From Colletotrichum lupini (Eukaryota; Ascomycota; Sordariomycetes; Glomerellales; Glomerellaceae): a DNA stretch of 64,000 bases. The stretch is from positions 2,542,001 to 2,606,000 of the forward strand of contig NC_064675.1 of assembly GCF_023278565.1 (NCBI RefSeq), given 5' to 3'. Below the pieces are notes generated by a model, which had not been told where the DNA came from, did no database searches, and saw nothing but the letters and a program-made list of their open reading frames with translations. How positions within the stretch are numbered: position 1 is the stretch's first letter; the number at the start of each line of letters is the position of its first letter. This document shows positions 12,179-24,472 of the stretch, one piece after another. The position numbers and the translations under genes were made by a program.

Positions 12179-13784
12179 GAAATTATATATTTCGACCGTG
12201 GCTAAGTTCTTCCCTACGCAGCTTCTGCTTCCCATGCCGAACTGTAGTTGCGTCAGCCACCTTTTGCTGCCCTCTCTGATTGCCACATAGGGAGGAGATT
12301 TGGACGTGTTCTTACCGTTATTAAATGGGAGTTCCAATACTTGATCTTTTCTTCATAGTTTGCATCAGTCGCAATCCATCTCTCAGGCTTCCACTCATCG
12401 GCATCTGGGCCAAATATTTCCATCGACCTATTCATCGAAGCGGGACTTATGCCACAGACCGTGCCTTCCGGCACTGCCACTTCATCTAGTTGCAAGCCTC
12501 CGGGACCAACCACGCGGGGAAGTTGATACTGAATGGAAGGGTGCAGTCTCGTACTCTCTTTGATGACGGCGGATAGGAACGGCAGTTTGGACGACTCTAA
12601 GAACTCAATGTCTCGCCCTGTCTTTTCGAGTCCCAAGGAGCAATACGCTTCATCGATCTCTGCCTGAAGCCGAACTATCGCTTCGGGATGAAGAAGAAGC
12701 GAGCCCAGCGTGGACAGAATGCCAATAGTTGTCGTATCTGCTCCGGCGCCCAGAATATTGACGCCTTCCATCATTACATCGCCCTTTGTGACCGGCTGCC
12801 CTGCCATGTCTTTGGCGTCGATGAACAGCTGTAACATATCTCGCCGCTTGAGACCAAGGCCATTTCGGTAGCGCTCGTCAACGCGGACCTCTAGCCAGTC
12901 CACAAATCTGGAGAAGGCCTGGAGCCGTTCGCCGCCAAAGGACCTAAGGGCCCACTGCGCGATGCGATTGTTGAACCACGCCATTTGGAATGGCACGTTG
13001 CCCATGTTCGCCATGAGCCAAAAGCCATCGTGGATTGACCGGATGATACCGTCAACATCCTTTCCCTTCTCGATGAAACCGATAGGGCCGCCCAAAGCCA
13101 GGCTGCCAACCACGTCAAAGGCGAAGTAGTTTGCCCACTCATCCATGCGAACCGGAGCATTCCTATCGGCAAACTCTCCCATTTTCTGCCACATAGATTT
13201 TGAGACATCTTGTATCAAGGGCTCCATGGATTGAATAGCAGTCATGGAGTACCCGGACGAGACGCGAGACCGCAGATGCCGATGAGTCTTGATGTCCCTG
13301 ACAGCGAAGAAGCTCATACTCATGTTGGGAACCGTCCACGTGTCGTACCATTTGCTCTGTAAGTTACAGTCAGATAACAAAAGCCAATGATGGACAGCTT
13401 CTGATCAGAGCTTAGGTTCCTGACCTTGACAACTTTCTGACCATGGCCGTATAGTGCTTTTAGACCGGCTTCATCGACAATGCTCAGCTCGTTTGGGGCA
13501 ATGCGGACGACGTTCCCGTACTTCCGATGCAATAGGACAACGTATTGATGCCATGTCCCTCGAAAGTACTTGTGGGATCTCCAGGCCTCGCTGAAACGGG
13601 CCAGCCATGGCCCCGGGACACTGCTGAGGGGATGGAAGAAGACATTGTATATGATCGAAGAGGACCAGAGGAGTAGAACAACCGCAAACACCATCGCATG
13701 ACTCCAACTACCCATGACGTCTCTGGCAGAGGACATGTACCCATCACGTGGTAGGCTCGGAAACTGAGTTGTAAACAAATTCAT
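12173..13784 (-). pseudogene. Cytochrome P450, C-terminus cut off by the LTR element
   Basis: Heme-thiolate monooxygenase, microsomal type: residues about 29-48 form a hydrophobic N-terminal anchor, followed by a PGPW hinge. Exons: 13784..13425, 13356..12316, 12241..12179 (introns 68 and 74 nt). Motifs: I-helix AGADTTT (about residues 324-330), ExxR as ESTR (about 387-390), PERW (about 444-447), and the heme loop FGMGSRSCVGKNLATVEI (about 468-485), with the cysteine ligand at about 475. The heme loop becomes visible only after splicing the last intron. Codon 488 is directly followed by LTR sequence that gives one more residue and a stop at 12175-12173. The final segment of the fold, usually 40-50 residues, is missing. 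The N-terminal half resembles pisatin-demethylase-like fungal P450s, but the subfamily is uncertain. It may be expressed but is probably non-functional. It is divergent from the VAO gene. Confidence 0.87.
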
Positions 13785-14559
13785 GTTTGTTTACTGCGTG
13801 AATAGGACTGATAAGATTTAGATATATCGCTTAACCTCAGATGGATGAGTCCGTTTGATACCAAATTAGGGGTTTCCTTTGACAGCTTCATGATACTGCT
13901 GCGCGAGTACACCATGAACTTATATGGAGAATTCGCTCTGTGAAGTACTCTCCACTGGATATGGTTGACCAGCCATAGTGGCTTTTCTAGTAGCATGTTA
14001 CACAGGAACCTATCGCCAGAGGATTGGTGCGAGATTCAAAGCGTTCCCGGTGGGGTGTAGAGTTTGCCGGCAAGCATAATGAAGAGACATCGGAGCAAAC
14101 TCCACACCCCACGGAGAACGCTTTGAATCCCGCACCTGATTTTTTTCAATCGATTGACGCCAACTGCAAGAGGCTTCGGTGACTGAACTGGCAGCGACAA
14201 GCACAGTGGTGAGAGTTTACCGGTGCCCCGCACTCGGAGATAGTTTCACTTACACGGGCAGTAGAGCGGCGGTTTCGATGCGGAGTTGTGTGGGGAAAAT
14301 CCCGAGAGGGTGTGCTGCATCGGCAGGCTCATGACCTCGGCCTCGGGATTGGGGCGGATGTTGTAACCGCAGGTAGAGGATGAAGCATTTGAAGTATGTT
14401 CAATCCGTATCTATAAGACAACATGAACGCGTTGTGGTACCATGAGTGAAAACTTACTACTAAGCTCTTTCTTCCTTGCTTTGAAAGTAGTTCATCGCGC
14501 CACGCACCAACAAGCGATCTTACAGCACTTGCTGGCCGGATACTTCAGCGTCATACAAA
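13785..14559. promoter_or_regulatory. Divergent promoter region between P450 and VAO
   Basis: These 775 bp separate two start codons pointing away from each other, so both promoters lie here. No reading frame of note is present. The main internal feature is the 111-bp imperfect hairpin at 14026-14136. Co-regulation of the two genes is inferred from the arrangement only. Confidence 0.55.
14026..14136. repeat. Long imperfect inverted repeat
   Basis: Left arm 14026-14067 and right arm 14095-14136 are reverse complements at 38 of 42 positions, with a 27-base loop. The arms begin GGTGCG(A/G)GATTCAAAG. They are GC-rich and unlike the surrounding DNA. The repeat could be a miniature inverted-repeat element, a two-site operator or a transcribed hairpin. 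I see no TA or other target duplication beside it. Confidence 0.8.
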
Positions 14560-16898
<2,339 letters not shown>

Positions 16899-18047
16899 TA
16901 ATGCCACAATCGCAGTCAATTACTGCTAGGTGTCATTTGAGCCACAGATGACCACACCCGTTGACTTCATCTCCTGGACGCCATGGAGGAGCTGACGACT
17001 CCGGGCCCGCAACCGGTCAGCCCTCGGGCACCGGAGGCTTGGCACATGCCCACCAAAGCCATTGCGGCACCTTTTGAATTGGCTACGCACACCCAGGTCG
17101 CCGAAGTCCGGACCGCACACTAGGTGCCACCCTCCGTTCCGGTACCCACTTATGCGGGGTAGGAATGCCGTCAGGCAAGCGGATGGCGGCCCCCCACTGC
17201 GGTGACGAGGTCTCGTGAGGTGGATGAACCCCTCAACGCAGCCAACGTCAACCATTACGTTGTTCATAAACATATAGGTGAAGTAATTTGACTGTCGCTG
17301 TTAAAGAATCTCTTTAGAAACGGTAGAGAGACAGATGGGTGTTCTTTTCCCGCTTCCTTAGCTTCGACCGTCTCTCATCATGTCTAGATCATAAATAGCC
17401 CCATGGCGTATTCTTTTAACCAAATCGTTGCAGTAAAGTCCTGCGCGAGTTTGTAAGGGAGAACTACAGGCGATGATGCGACTGATTCTGGGAGGAGCCC
17501 TCTCAATCCCTGCGGCGACTTCTACTCTCTTTGAGCCTTCCGAAGGGTGAACTCGACCAGCATCCTGGCTGTCTTGCAAGAGGCTGCTCGACTTATCCTT
17601 CCGGCTATATGAAAGAGGTCTTGGCTGCTACTTGAGATTCTGAACACAATAAGGTTTGTGTGGATCGTCGCCTTGACTACCTACGTAGTGATGCTTCATC
17701 TGGTGATTCCCGGCTGTGGCGGTTAACATTAGCTTGCTTCCCCGTGATCTTTTCACTCTTTATACTATACATTCATCAGCAAAGGCAGAAAATAAAGCGA
17801 GTATTGTACATTCATGAGCATTTTACCCTCTCGTTGAATGTAGGTAAACATTACTGGCCAGTGGTGGTCGGTCACACACGTTCTTCAGCAAAGAAAATGC
17901 CTTGGTCCAAATGAGTAATCTCCATAGTCATGTTCATCACCAATCGAAGAAGCTCACTTGATACGTCTTAAATGTTGCTTGGTAAGGCAGAGTACTTAAA
18001 ATGGATAGGGTGTTCATCAACAACGCTCTAATTGAGCTACCTACCCT
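16899..18047. other. Intergenic region downstream of VAO
   Basis: About 1.15 kb without a gene I can support. A GC-rich patch at roughly 16950-17230 carries open frames on both strands but no recognisable motif. The rest is of ordinary composition with AT-rich stretches near 17740-17840. Confidence 0.5.
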
Positions 18048-18638
18048 ATGCAGCGACTTGTTACCACCCAGGACAAGATCCCAATATTTCCAAACGAATA
18101 TATCCAATCTTTTCTCGAGCTTTGTGTCTTTGCCGACATGTCTAAGTCTAAATCCGCAGTCAAGTCCGGAAACACGCCGTATCCCGGAGCCTTCTTGAAC
18201 AGTGCCGGGCTATTGAATGTCTGGAAAACGATTCCTGGCTCTGCGGAAGATTACACAGTTGAGATCAAGTTCCGCGAGTCAGACCATAGGCCAATCATTG
18301 TCGAGCGGATCAAGATTGTCGCAACTGGCCACTATGTCGAGACCAGAATGGCCTGGCTCGAGCCGTTGCATAGCACGGTTCCGAAGACTGGAAATGGCGA
18401 TACTGGTATACCAAACCACTGTTACTCTCGAAGCGCTTGGTACGATGCGAAAACTCAAGACGGACCGTATGACCCGGAAAAGGCGCGTCCCGAAGGCGGC
18501 TAGTCTATCGAGTTCATCATCGAGGCCGCGACTATGGAGATGCGATGGTTGAGGATCCTAAATGACCCCTGCCAGCGATGGGATATGCTTACTCCGCTTC
18601 AAGGAAATGCTCATAATTCGGTCGAGGCGGAGTCGTAG
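18048..18638 (+). pseudogene. Unrecognised small gene with an in-frame stop
   Basis: The frame starting at ATG 18048 runs 151 codons to a TAG at 18501-18503. It then stays open for another 44 codons (SIEFIIEAATMEMRWLRIL...) to TAG at 18636-18638. Both parts look protein-like, with mixed hydrophobic and charged residues and no low complexity, so the first stop may have interrupted a longer gene. No domain is recognised. A C-to-T change turning CAG into TAG, as in RIP, would explain it, but this is inference. An unrecognised intron around the stop was considered: the only GT..AG pair there is about 38 nt and shifts the frame. It could also be a real 151-aa protein, or not a gene at all. Confidence 0.35.
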
Positions 18639-19805
18639 TGGGGGGATGAACTCGTCATGCTCCCTGAGGCTCCCACCTCATAAGAGATATTGCCGCGGGT
18701 AAGGTGCTAAGGCAGCTTTTGTCAGTCTGTTATACGCACGTCTTCAACAAGACAGAATCAATCAAATATTTAACTTTTTTGTTATTTATGTGACAAATGG
18801 CGCGCTTTCGCTTGTGTTCTGATGGTGAATACCTGATGCCCCCCTTGCCACAGAGTTCTCTAACAGCCGAGTTTCCCCCTTCTTGCCGAACCGGTCAGCA
18901 TGTGCTGCTTCTTAGATGCGCTACTTTCTATCAGAAGACAAGGAGTGCGCTCAAAGATCATGGGGTATCCTTACTGCACCGGTGGAAGTCACTCCGCCGC
19001 CATAGTATGGATGGCTCTTTTGCGCCTTATTTGGTAGTGCAGTCTGGCGGGGCGTGACTTCTGTCATTGACTAAGAACCTGATCATACTCAACTGAATCA
19101 ATCCCATCGGCATCCAGGGCCAAGAATCAGTAAATAAATCCGAGTCTAGTAAAGGGCGTATCAAGCTCGAGAATAGGTTGGATGAGTAGAACTGCCAAGT
19201 GTTACCTGTAGCATGCTTATCTGACTGAGTCGACTTGTAGCTATACGTCTTGTATCTTGAATCGTCATCAGAATCTCTGAAACAAGCTCTGAAGCGCTGA
19301 ACGATGTGGGGAATATTTAGGTAAAGTTTGTTCAGATCCTGAACAGAAGTATCGTCGTCTTTCATTATGGTGTTCATCTACCGACACTAAGCGAGGGGCG
19401 GTTATTAGCGAGAGACTTCTCTTGAATCCTGAATATATGTTCGGAAGTTCCATGAAAATTTTCCTTTGTGACACTGAACAGTAGAAGTCACATGGGTTCT
19501 TCAGCAAAGACGGCTAATGTCACACAACGAAGGATCCTTTGATGAGTATAAAGGAGATGTTCACCGCATAGTCTATATTCACTCCTCCCCAGCAAAAGCG
19601 CCTCCTTCGAAGTCGTGACTTCGCTTGGGAAGTTCAAGTCTTCAAGTCTTCAAGTCTTCAGCGTAGGTTAAGTATGAGAGAAATCATCTGCATAAATGCT
19701 ATGGATTGGCTGCCTATCTACCGAGTATTCACCCCCTAGACAGCGTCCTGCAATTCAAGACCATTACATCCAATATTTACTCAATTCGCCGCAGCTTTTC
19801 CAACA
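18639..19805. other. Intergenic region
   Basis: About 1.17 kb with no supported gene. It contains a perfect tandem repeat at 19633-19660 and presumably the promoter of the ORF starting at 19806. Short open frames at 18797-19057 (+) and 19027-19377 (-) lack motifs. Confidence 0.5.
19633..19660 (+). repeat. Tandem 8-bp repeat (TTCAAGTC)3.5
   Basis: Three perfect copies of TTCAAGTC plus a partial fourth, about 145 bp upstream of the start codon at 19806. It may be a clustered binding site or simple slippage. Confidence 0.85.
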
Positions 19806-20306
19806 ATGCCTAGCGCTAAGAAGCCCGAGACAGTGCCAGAAGCTACTCCAGACGATATAATCAACCCCAAGGATTTCGTCGGCACCTATTACACGTACCG
19901 TCCTGAAAAACCTGATTCAAGGAAGGAAGAAAACCAGTATGAAGTCGATATCTGGGAACTTCGATCACAGAGAGATAATCATGGAAATATTGAACCAGTC
20001 CTTGGGATGAGATACACTAAGGGCGGAAGCGAGGGCATTGTGGAGGATCCGATCAGAACTGGTCGCCTGGCACGACTCTCCACACTCATCGGCGAGGGCA
20101 GATTCTGGGCACGAACTGAGCTCAAGAAAGTCGACCTTGGAGCGGACGGTAAAGAATTGGGACCCTCAGGTATCCCCATATATACTGAGGGGGGGCACAA
20201 AGTTGAATTCGCGTTCAACAAAGTAGATGCTCTATGGGAAATGAAATGGACCAACGACTTCGACCACGAGGGTCTGGTAGTACTTCGAAGGAAGCAAGAC
20301 AAGTAA
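19806..20306 (+). CDS. Hypothetical protein, 166 aa
   Basis: Single-exon open frame from ATG 19806 (context AACAATGCC) to TAA at 20304-20306. The protein is hydrophilic with no signal peptide or membrane segment. The N-terminal 30 residues are rich in K, E and P; the rest has alternating charged and aromatic positions (FVGTYYTYRP, VDIWELRSQR, VEFAFNKVDALWEMKWTNDFD) that suggest a small beta-rich globular fold. I recognise no family. The long clean frame, plausible composition and good start context argue that it is real. There is no operon-like partner. Expression and role are unknown. Confidence 0.6.
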   Translation: MPSAKKPETVPEATPDDIINPKDFVGTYYTYRPEKPDSRKEENQYEVDIWELRSQRDNHGNIEPVLGMRYTKGGSEGIVEDPIRTGRLARLSTLIGEGRFWARTELKKVDLGADGKELGPSGIPIYTEGGHKVEFAFNKVDALWEMKWTNDFDHEGLVVLRRKQDK

Positions 20307-21391
20307 ACAGAGCATGGTTGGAAGCGTGTCGACATGGCCAATGAATCTGTTCGACTTCATGTACGTGGTAGCCAAACCTGACCGAGGCGGCTGGAACATC
20401 ATAGCGATGGACCGCAGCTATCTCAGGTCCACTACCCGCACTTCTGCACCACTCTGTGAGGAGCACACTGAGTTCTCAGATAAGGCGATAGACTGCGTAG
20501 ATACTAAGTTTCATCAATGAAGCACCCTCTATACAAAAGTCTTTGACTACAATCGGCTAAGGGGCCAACATTGCCTCCGTGTTACAATGAACAAACTATG
20601 TCGACGGAAGGCTGTGAATAGAAACCGTTTCAGAGATATTGACGACCTGTGTTGGCTCAATCTCCTTGCCTTTGGATCTTAATATTTACGGACAGTGTGA
20701 CTGAATTAGGCGTGGAAGGTCCAGGTCAACGCACCTGCCTACGAAGATCTGGCCCTTAATCCATCTTGGCAGAGCGTATTCCCACCTCGGCCAAACGGGA
20801 GTGTATTCCACCTCCACAGAGCGTATTCCCACTTCGACTAGAGGATACATAGGGCACAGATTCGAAGGAAGGAGTGTCTCCCCGGTACAGCGCAAGCTTG
20901 CTGGGGCCACGTAGCCTGGTGGTTAAACGGGTGATGAATAAACTGGGACGCTGGTTTTTCGTAGGGATAGGGTTCGAACCAACGCCCGAGCTTTTTTTGT
21001 CAACTATCGAGTTTTCTGCTATTGCGTAAGGTATTTTGTTTTGATATAGTGGTGATGTTTTGTTGAGTTGGTATAGTAACGGAATGAGATGCGTTGCGTG
21101 TCCCCACATAGTAATCGTGATGTTTTGTTCATCAGCCAAACAAAGCCTCCTTCCTCATACGCCGCCATCTTGATGCAATATCACCGCGTTTTTGGCCTGC
21201 TTTGTGACGCCAAACCTCACCTTCCCGTTGGATATCATCAGACCTTGAATCCTCATCCCACCGCCTCCCCTCACCCTTGTATCCAGGAACCGCCGACAAA
21301 ACCAAAAACAAAAGCCTAGATTTCCGGTATCATACCCATCCGTTCCTCGTGTCCGAACCAAACATCCCCTCCACTCCCATTCCATCCTACC
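20307..21391. other. Intergenic region with a tRNA-like segment
   Basis: About 1.1 kb. It contains an imperfectly repeated AGAGCGTATTCCCAC motif near 20769-20840 and a tRNA-like Pol III promoter arrangement at 20904-20998. No protein-coding gene is supported. The right part should hold the 3' UTR of the regulator ending at 21392. Confidence 0.5.
20904..20998 (+). repeat. Candidate tRNA-derived SINE fragment
   Basis: An A-box-like TAGCCTGGTGG lies at 20912-20922, a good B box GGTTCGAACC at 20971-20980, and a run of seven T (20992-20998) follows. The spacing suits an internal Pol III promoter. The arms do not fold into a proper cloverleaf, so it is not called as a tRNA gene. Confidence 0.35.
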
Positions 21392-24300
21392 TTACCCGGT
21401 AGTTCCATTCCCATTCAGCCCTCCCGTAGCTGCCCCCGCTGACACCTCTCCGTCCCCAGTCCACGTCAAATCGTCCATGTTCGCCAACACAGTCCACGGA
21501 TCGATCCCCATACCCGGCGGAATGGAGTCAAAGTTCATATTCATAAAAGAAACCGGATCCGTGCTAGGGGCATACTGCAAGCCCCTCGAGTCCCACGTGG
21601 TTGTTGACGTTGACGTCGACGAGGACCCTACGGCGCCACCGCCCAGCATCGCGTTCTGAATGCTCGTGATATCGATAATCTCATTGACGTTCCCGCCCCC
21701 ACCGCCGCTACCGCCGGCACCCTGCGTGGTGCCTCCATCGTCCGGCGAAGACGTGCTACCCCGTACGAGACCAGGCGGCGTATTGTTACTGCTGCTCCCG
21801 CCCGTCGACTGCGACGGCGTGCTCTTGTTGAACGCGGACGTCGGCGACGGCTGTCCCGCCGCGGGACTCCGGTGCGGGAGGTTGACTGGAAAAGTGGCCG
21901 TTCCTGCTGTTGGTCCAATAATGCCGCTCCCTCGCAGGAGACCCGACCCGAACCCGCCCACGCTATCGATACCAGAGTCCACAGGCACCGGCGGATAAGC
22001 AAAGGCGGCCCCTTGCGCCATGCCCGTCACGTCCGGGCTCTTTGTCGATGTAGTCGTCGTCGACTCCGATGTCCGCTTCCGCTTGTTCGGCCCCATGTCC
22101 CGCGTATCAATAGACGCCGATGAAGACGGCGGGCCCATCCCGATAGGCTGGTCGAACTTCCCGAGCGTTGGCCCGAGCATCGGGTTGGTGCCGCCCATGG
22201 AGACGGGGGTGTTGCAGCCGCCGTCGTGCTGCACCCTGATCGGGTAGTGCTCGTAGGCGGTGCCCTTTGGGTTGCCGAGCGGCAGTCTGCCGGGCAAGGG
22301 CGGCTGGATCTCGGTGTGCTTCGAGATGGACGTCCGCGCGAGCAAGGGAATGTTGGACGACGTCCAGCCAAAGAGGTTCTTGTAGTGTGCCAGATTGGGC
22401 AGATCGATGACGCCCGACAGGCCGTTGCGCTCGATGTCCATGAAGATCTGCTGGAGAAAGGCCTGCGTAATAATGTGCCGCCGACCAATCGCCTCCATGG
22501 CGTTGATGATGAACTTTAGATTCTGCAGGTCCGCCGTCGAGAAGCCGGTGTCCATGTTGCACTTCGCCGAGTACACGTACACAGACGCGGCCGAGTATAG
22601 CGATAAGGCGACCATGGGACTTTTCTGCAGTGCATGAGCGTTTCCGAAGCCGGGTTCGAGGCGGACGTGGCTTTCACTTACATAGCCCGAGTTCATGTGG
22701 CTCGTCAACTTGATGATGCTCACCACCTCCTCAGCCGCCGTTCGCAGCCGCAGCTCCGAGGCGGCCTTGAGCGGCTCGGGGAGCTTGTTCCGCTCGATCC
22801 TGTCGATCGCGGCGTGGTGGAGGCAGATCACGGAGGCGTGTAGGTTAAGGTTCGTGTGAACGGACGTAGGGTCGCGCATGCTCTGCGGCAGGCGGAAGCG
22901 CTCCGGCAAGAACATGAAGGCGCTCGAGAGCATGTTGTCAATGTCCCTGTGCCGCTTCCAGAACTCGCCGTACTCGACGTCCGCGGGCCTGTCGTTGGGC
23001 CGCTCCCAGTGCACGTGCTTCAGGAGCATGTTGAAGATGTAGCACATTATGACGGCGCCTGCAAAGGTCGAGTACGAGGCGCCTTGGAACGCTTCTGGTA
23101 GGGTAGATGTTTCTTCCTCGCGGGCCGAGTTGAAGGCCTCTTCTGACGAGGGAAGATGTGTGGTGATCTACCGATGGTCAGTATTCAGAAGGGAAAAGGG
23201 GGGCGGACATGCAGGGAAACATACTTCGTTGGGGTCAATGAGAGTAGGCCAACCAGTCGCAATACTTGCGTGGCAGTCGATGCAGTAAGCGCCCCAAAAC
23301 GCCCTCCGCCGCTCTTCAAGGTCAACCCACGACGTGGGCGGCGCAAGGGTCGGCGCCATCTCCTGCCCGTCGCCGTCGATGCGGTGAAGGCCCATCATCT
23401 CCACGAGCCGAACGCACTTTGCGGAACTCATTGCCGCTCTCGTGAAGAAGAGAGACCTCGCTTCGTCTGTCGCGATGAGAGCCCACGCTTGCGCGTGTTG
23501 GATAGTGAGGAAGTGCTCGCCGAATCCCTAACGTATTAGTGTGAGCGTCAGCGAATTCTACCCAGAGCATAGGGTGAGGGAGAGGGGAAACTCACCTTCA
23601 TCTCATCCGCATCTGCGTATTGTCGAGCCCGTTTGTAGAAAATGTCGTGATACTGGCTATACTTCTCATGCCCGTTGGAGGCCATAGACCAGACCGCGTA
23701 CTGCAGACACATGGGCGGACGTTTATGAGGCGCCGAGTAGAACGCCTGGAGATATCGTCCAGGGTGAATGATAGGGATGAAGTGCTGTTGCCTCTCAAAG
23801 AAGCTCTTGTTTCTGGTTCTCCAGTCAGATATGCTCGTGCCATTGCGAGAGCAGAAAAGGAAGACAGCGTCAGATGCCAACATACAGCTCCTCCATCATC
23901 TCAAAAGGGGGTAGAGCTTCTGAGAGCCCCAGCCCCATGAGTTCCCCCGAGGCATTGGCAAAGCTTGGTGCTTCAGGTTGAGAGGGCGGTGCCGTCTTGT
24001 TCATGTTCACTCCCGTGTGAAAACCAGACGATCCGTCGTCAAAGGTACCATTCTGCATGGCCATGATCGTCTCAATGTCGACATGGAAGTCGTCCATGCC
24101 AATGTTGATCCGGCTATCCAAGTCACCCTCAGAAGGTAGTGCCCCATTGCCCTTGTTGGCAGCTTCTTTGAGAAGATCCTCCACTTGGGCTATACATATT
24201 GGTCAGTAACACGCTCCTTTTGGCGGAAAAGTATATGAGAGCGCATTACCTAGCCTCTCTTCGAGCTCCTTCACATTCTTCCGCTTGAACGCGGGCTTCC

Positions 24301-24472
24301 TCCTGGATTCCGGATACACACATTCTCCCTTGACTTTCAAGCAACGGCTACATGCCGGCTTCACCCGATCACACTTAAGCTTCCGAGACCGGCATGTCAC
24401 ACACGCCAACGGCTCCGAACCGTTGGCGGCGGAGCCCGGAAGGTCCGCTTGTACGCCGTCGTCAGTCTCCAT
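21392..24472 (-). CDS. Zn2Cys6 transcription factor with fungal_trans domain
   Basis: Nuclear regulator of about 940 aa. Exons: 24472..24250, 24189..23886, 23812..23596, 23527..23225, 23167..21392 (introns 57-73 nt). The DNA-binding cluster is C24-x2-C27-x6-C34-x6-C41-x2-C44-x6-C51 (ACVTCRSRKLKCDR), followed by a basic linker and a short coiled-coil (ELEERLAQVEDLLKEA). The middle homology domain is of the PF04082 type, with HFIPIIHPGRY, LVEMMGLHRID and the ERRRAFWGAYCIDCHAS box. The C-terminal 250 residues are disordered, rich in G, S, T and P. I chose METDDG as start because the frame upstream (to about 24640) is a proline/serine-rich stretch lacking a better ATG context. The exact acceptor of intron 2 could be CAG|A at 23813 or GAG|C slightly downstream. 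The target pathway is not evident. Confidence 0.9.

Noticed and set aside
18797..19057. 86-codon plus-strand frame as a separate small gene
   Set aside because: No motif, poor context, and composition not distinct from surrounding non-coding sequence.
21628..22562. Alternative frames over the disordered region of the Zn2Cys6 regulator
   Set aside because: Arginine-rich off-frame translations of a GC-rich coding exon.
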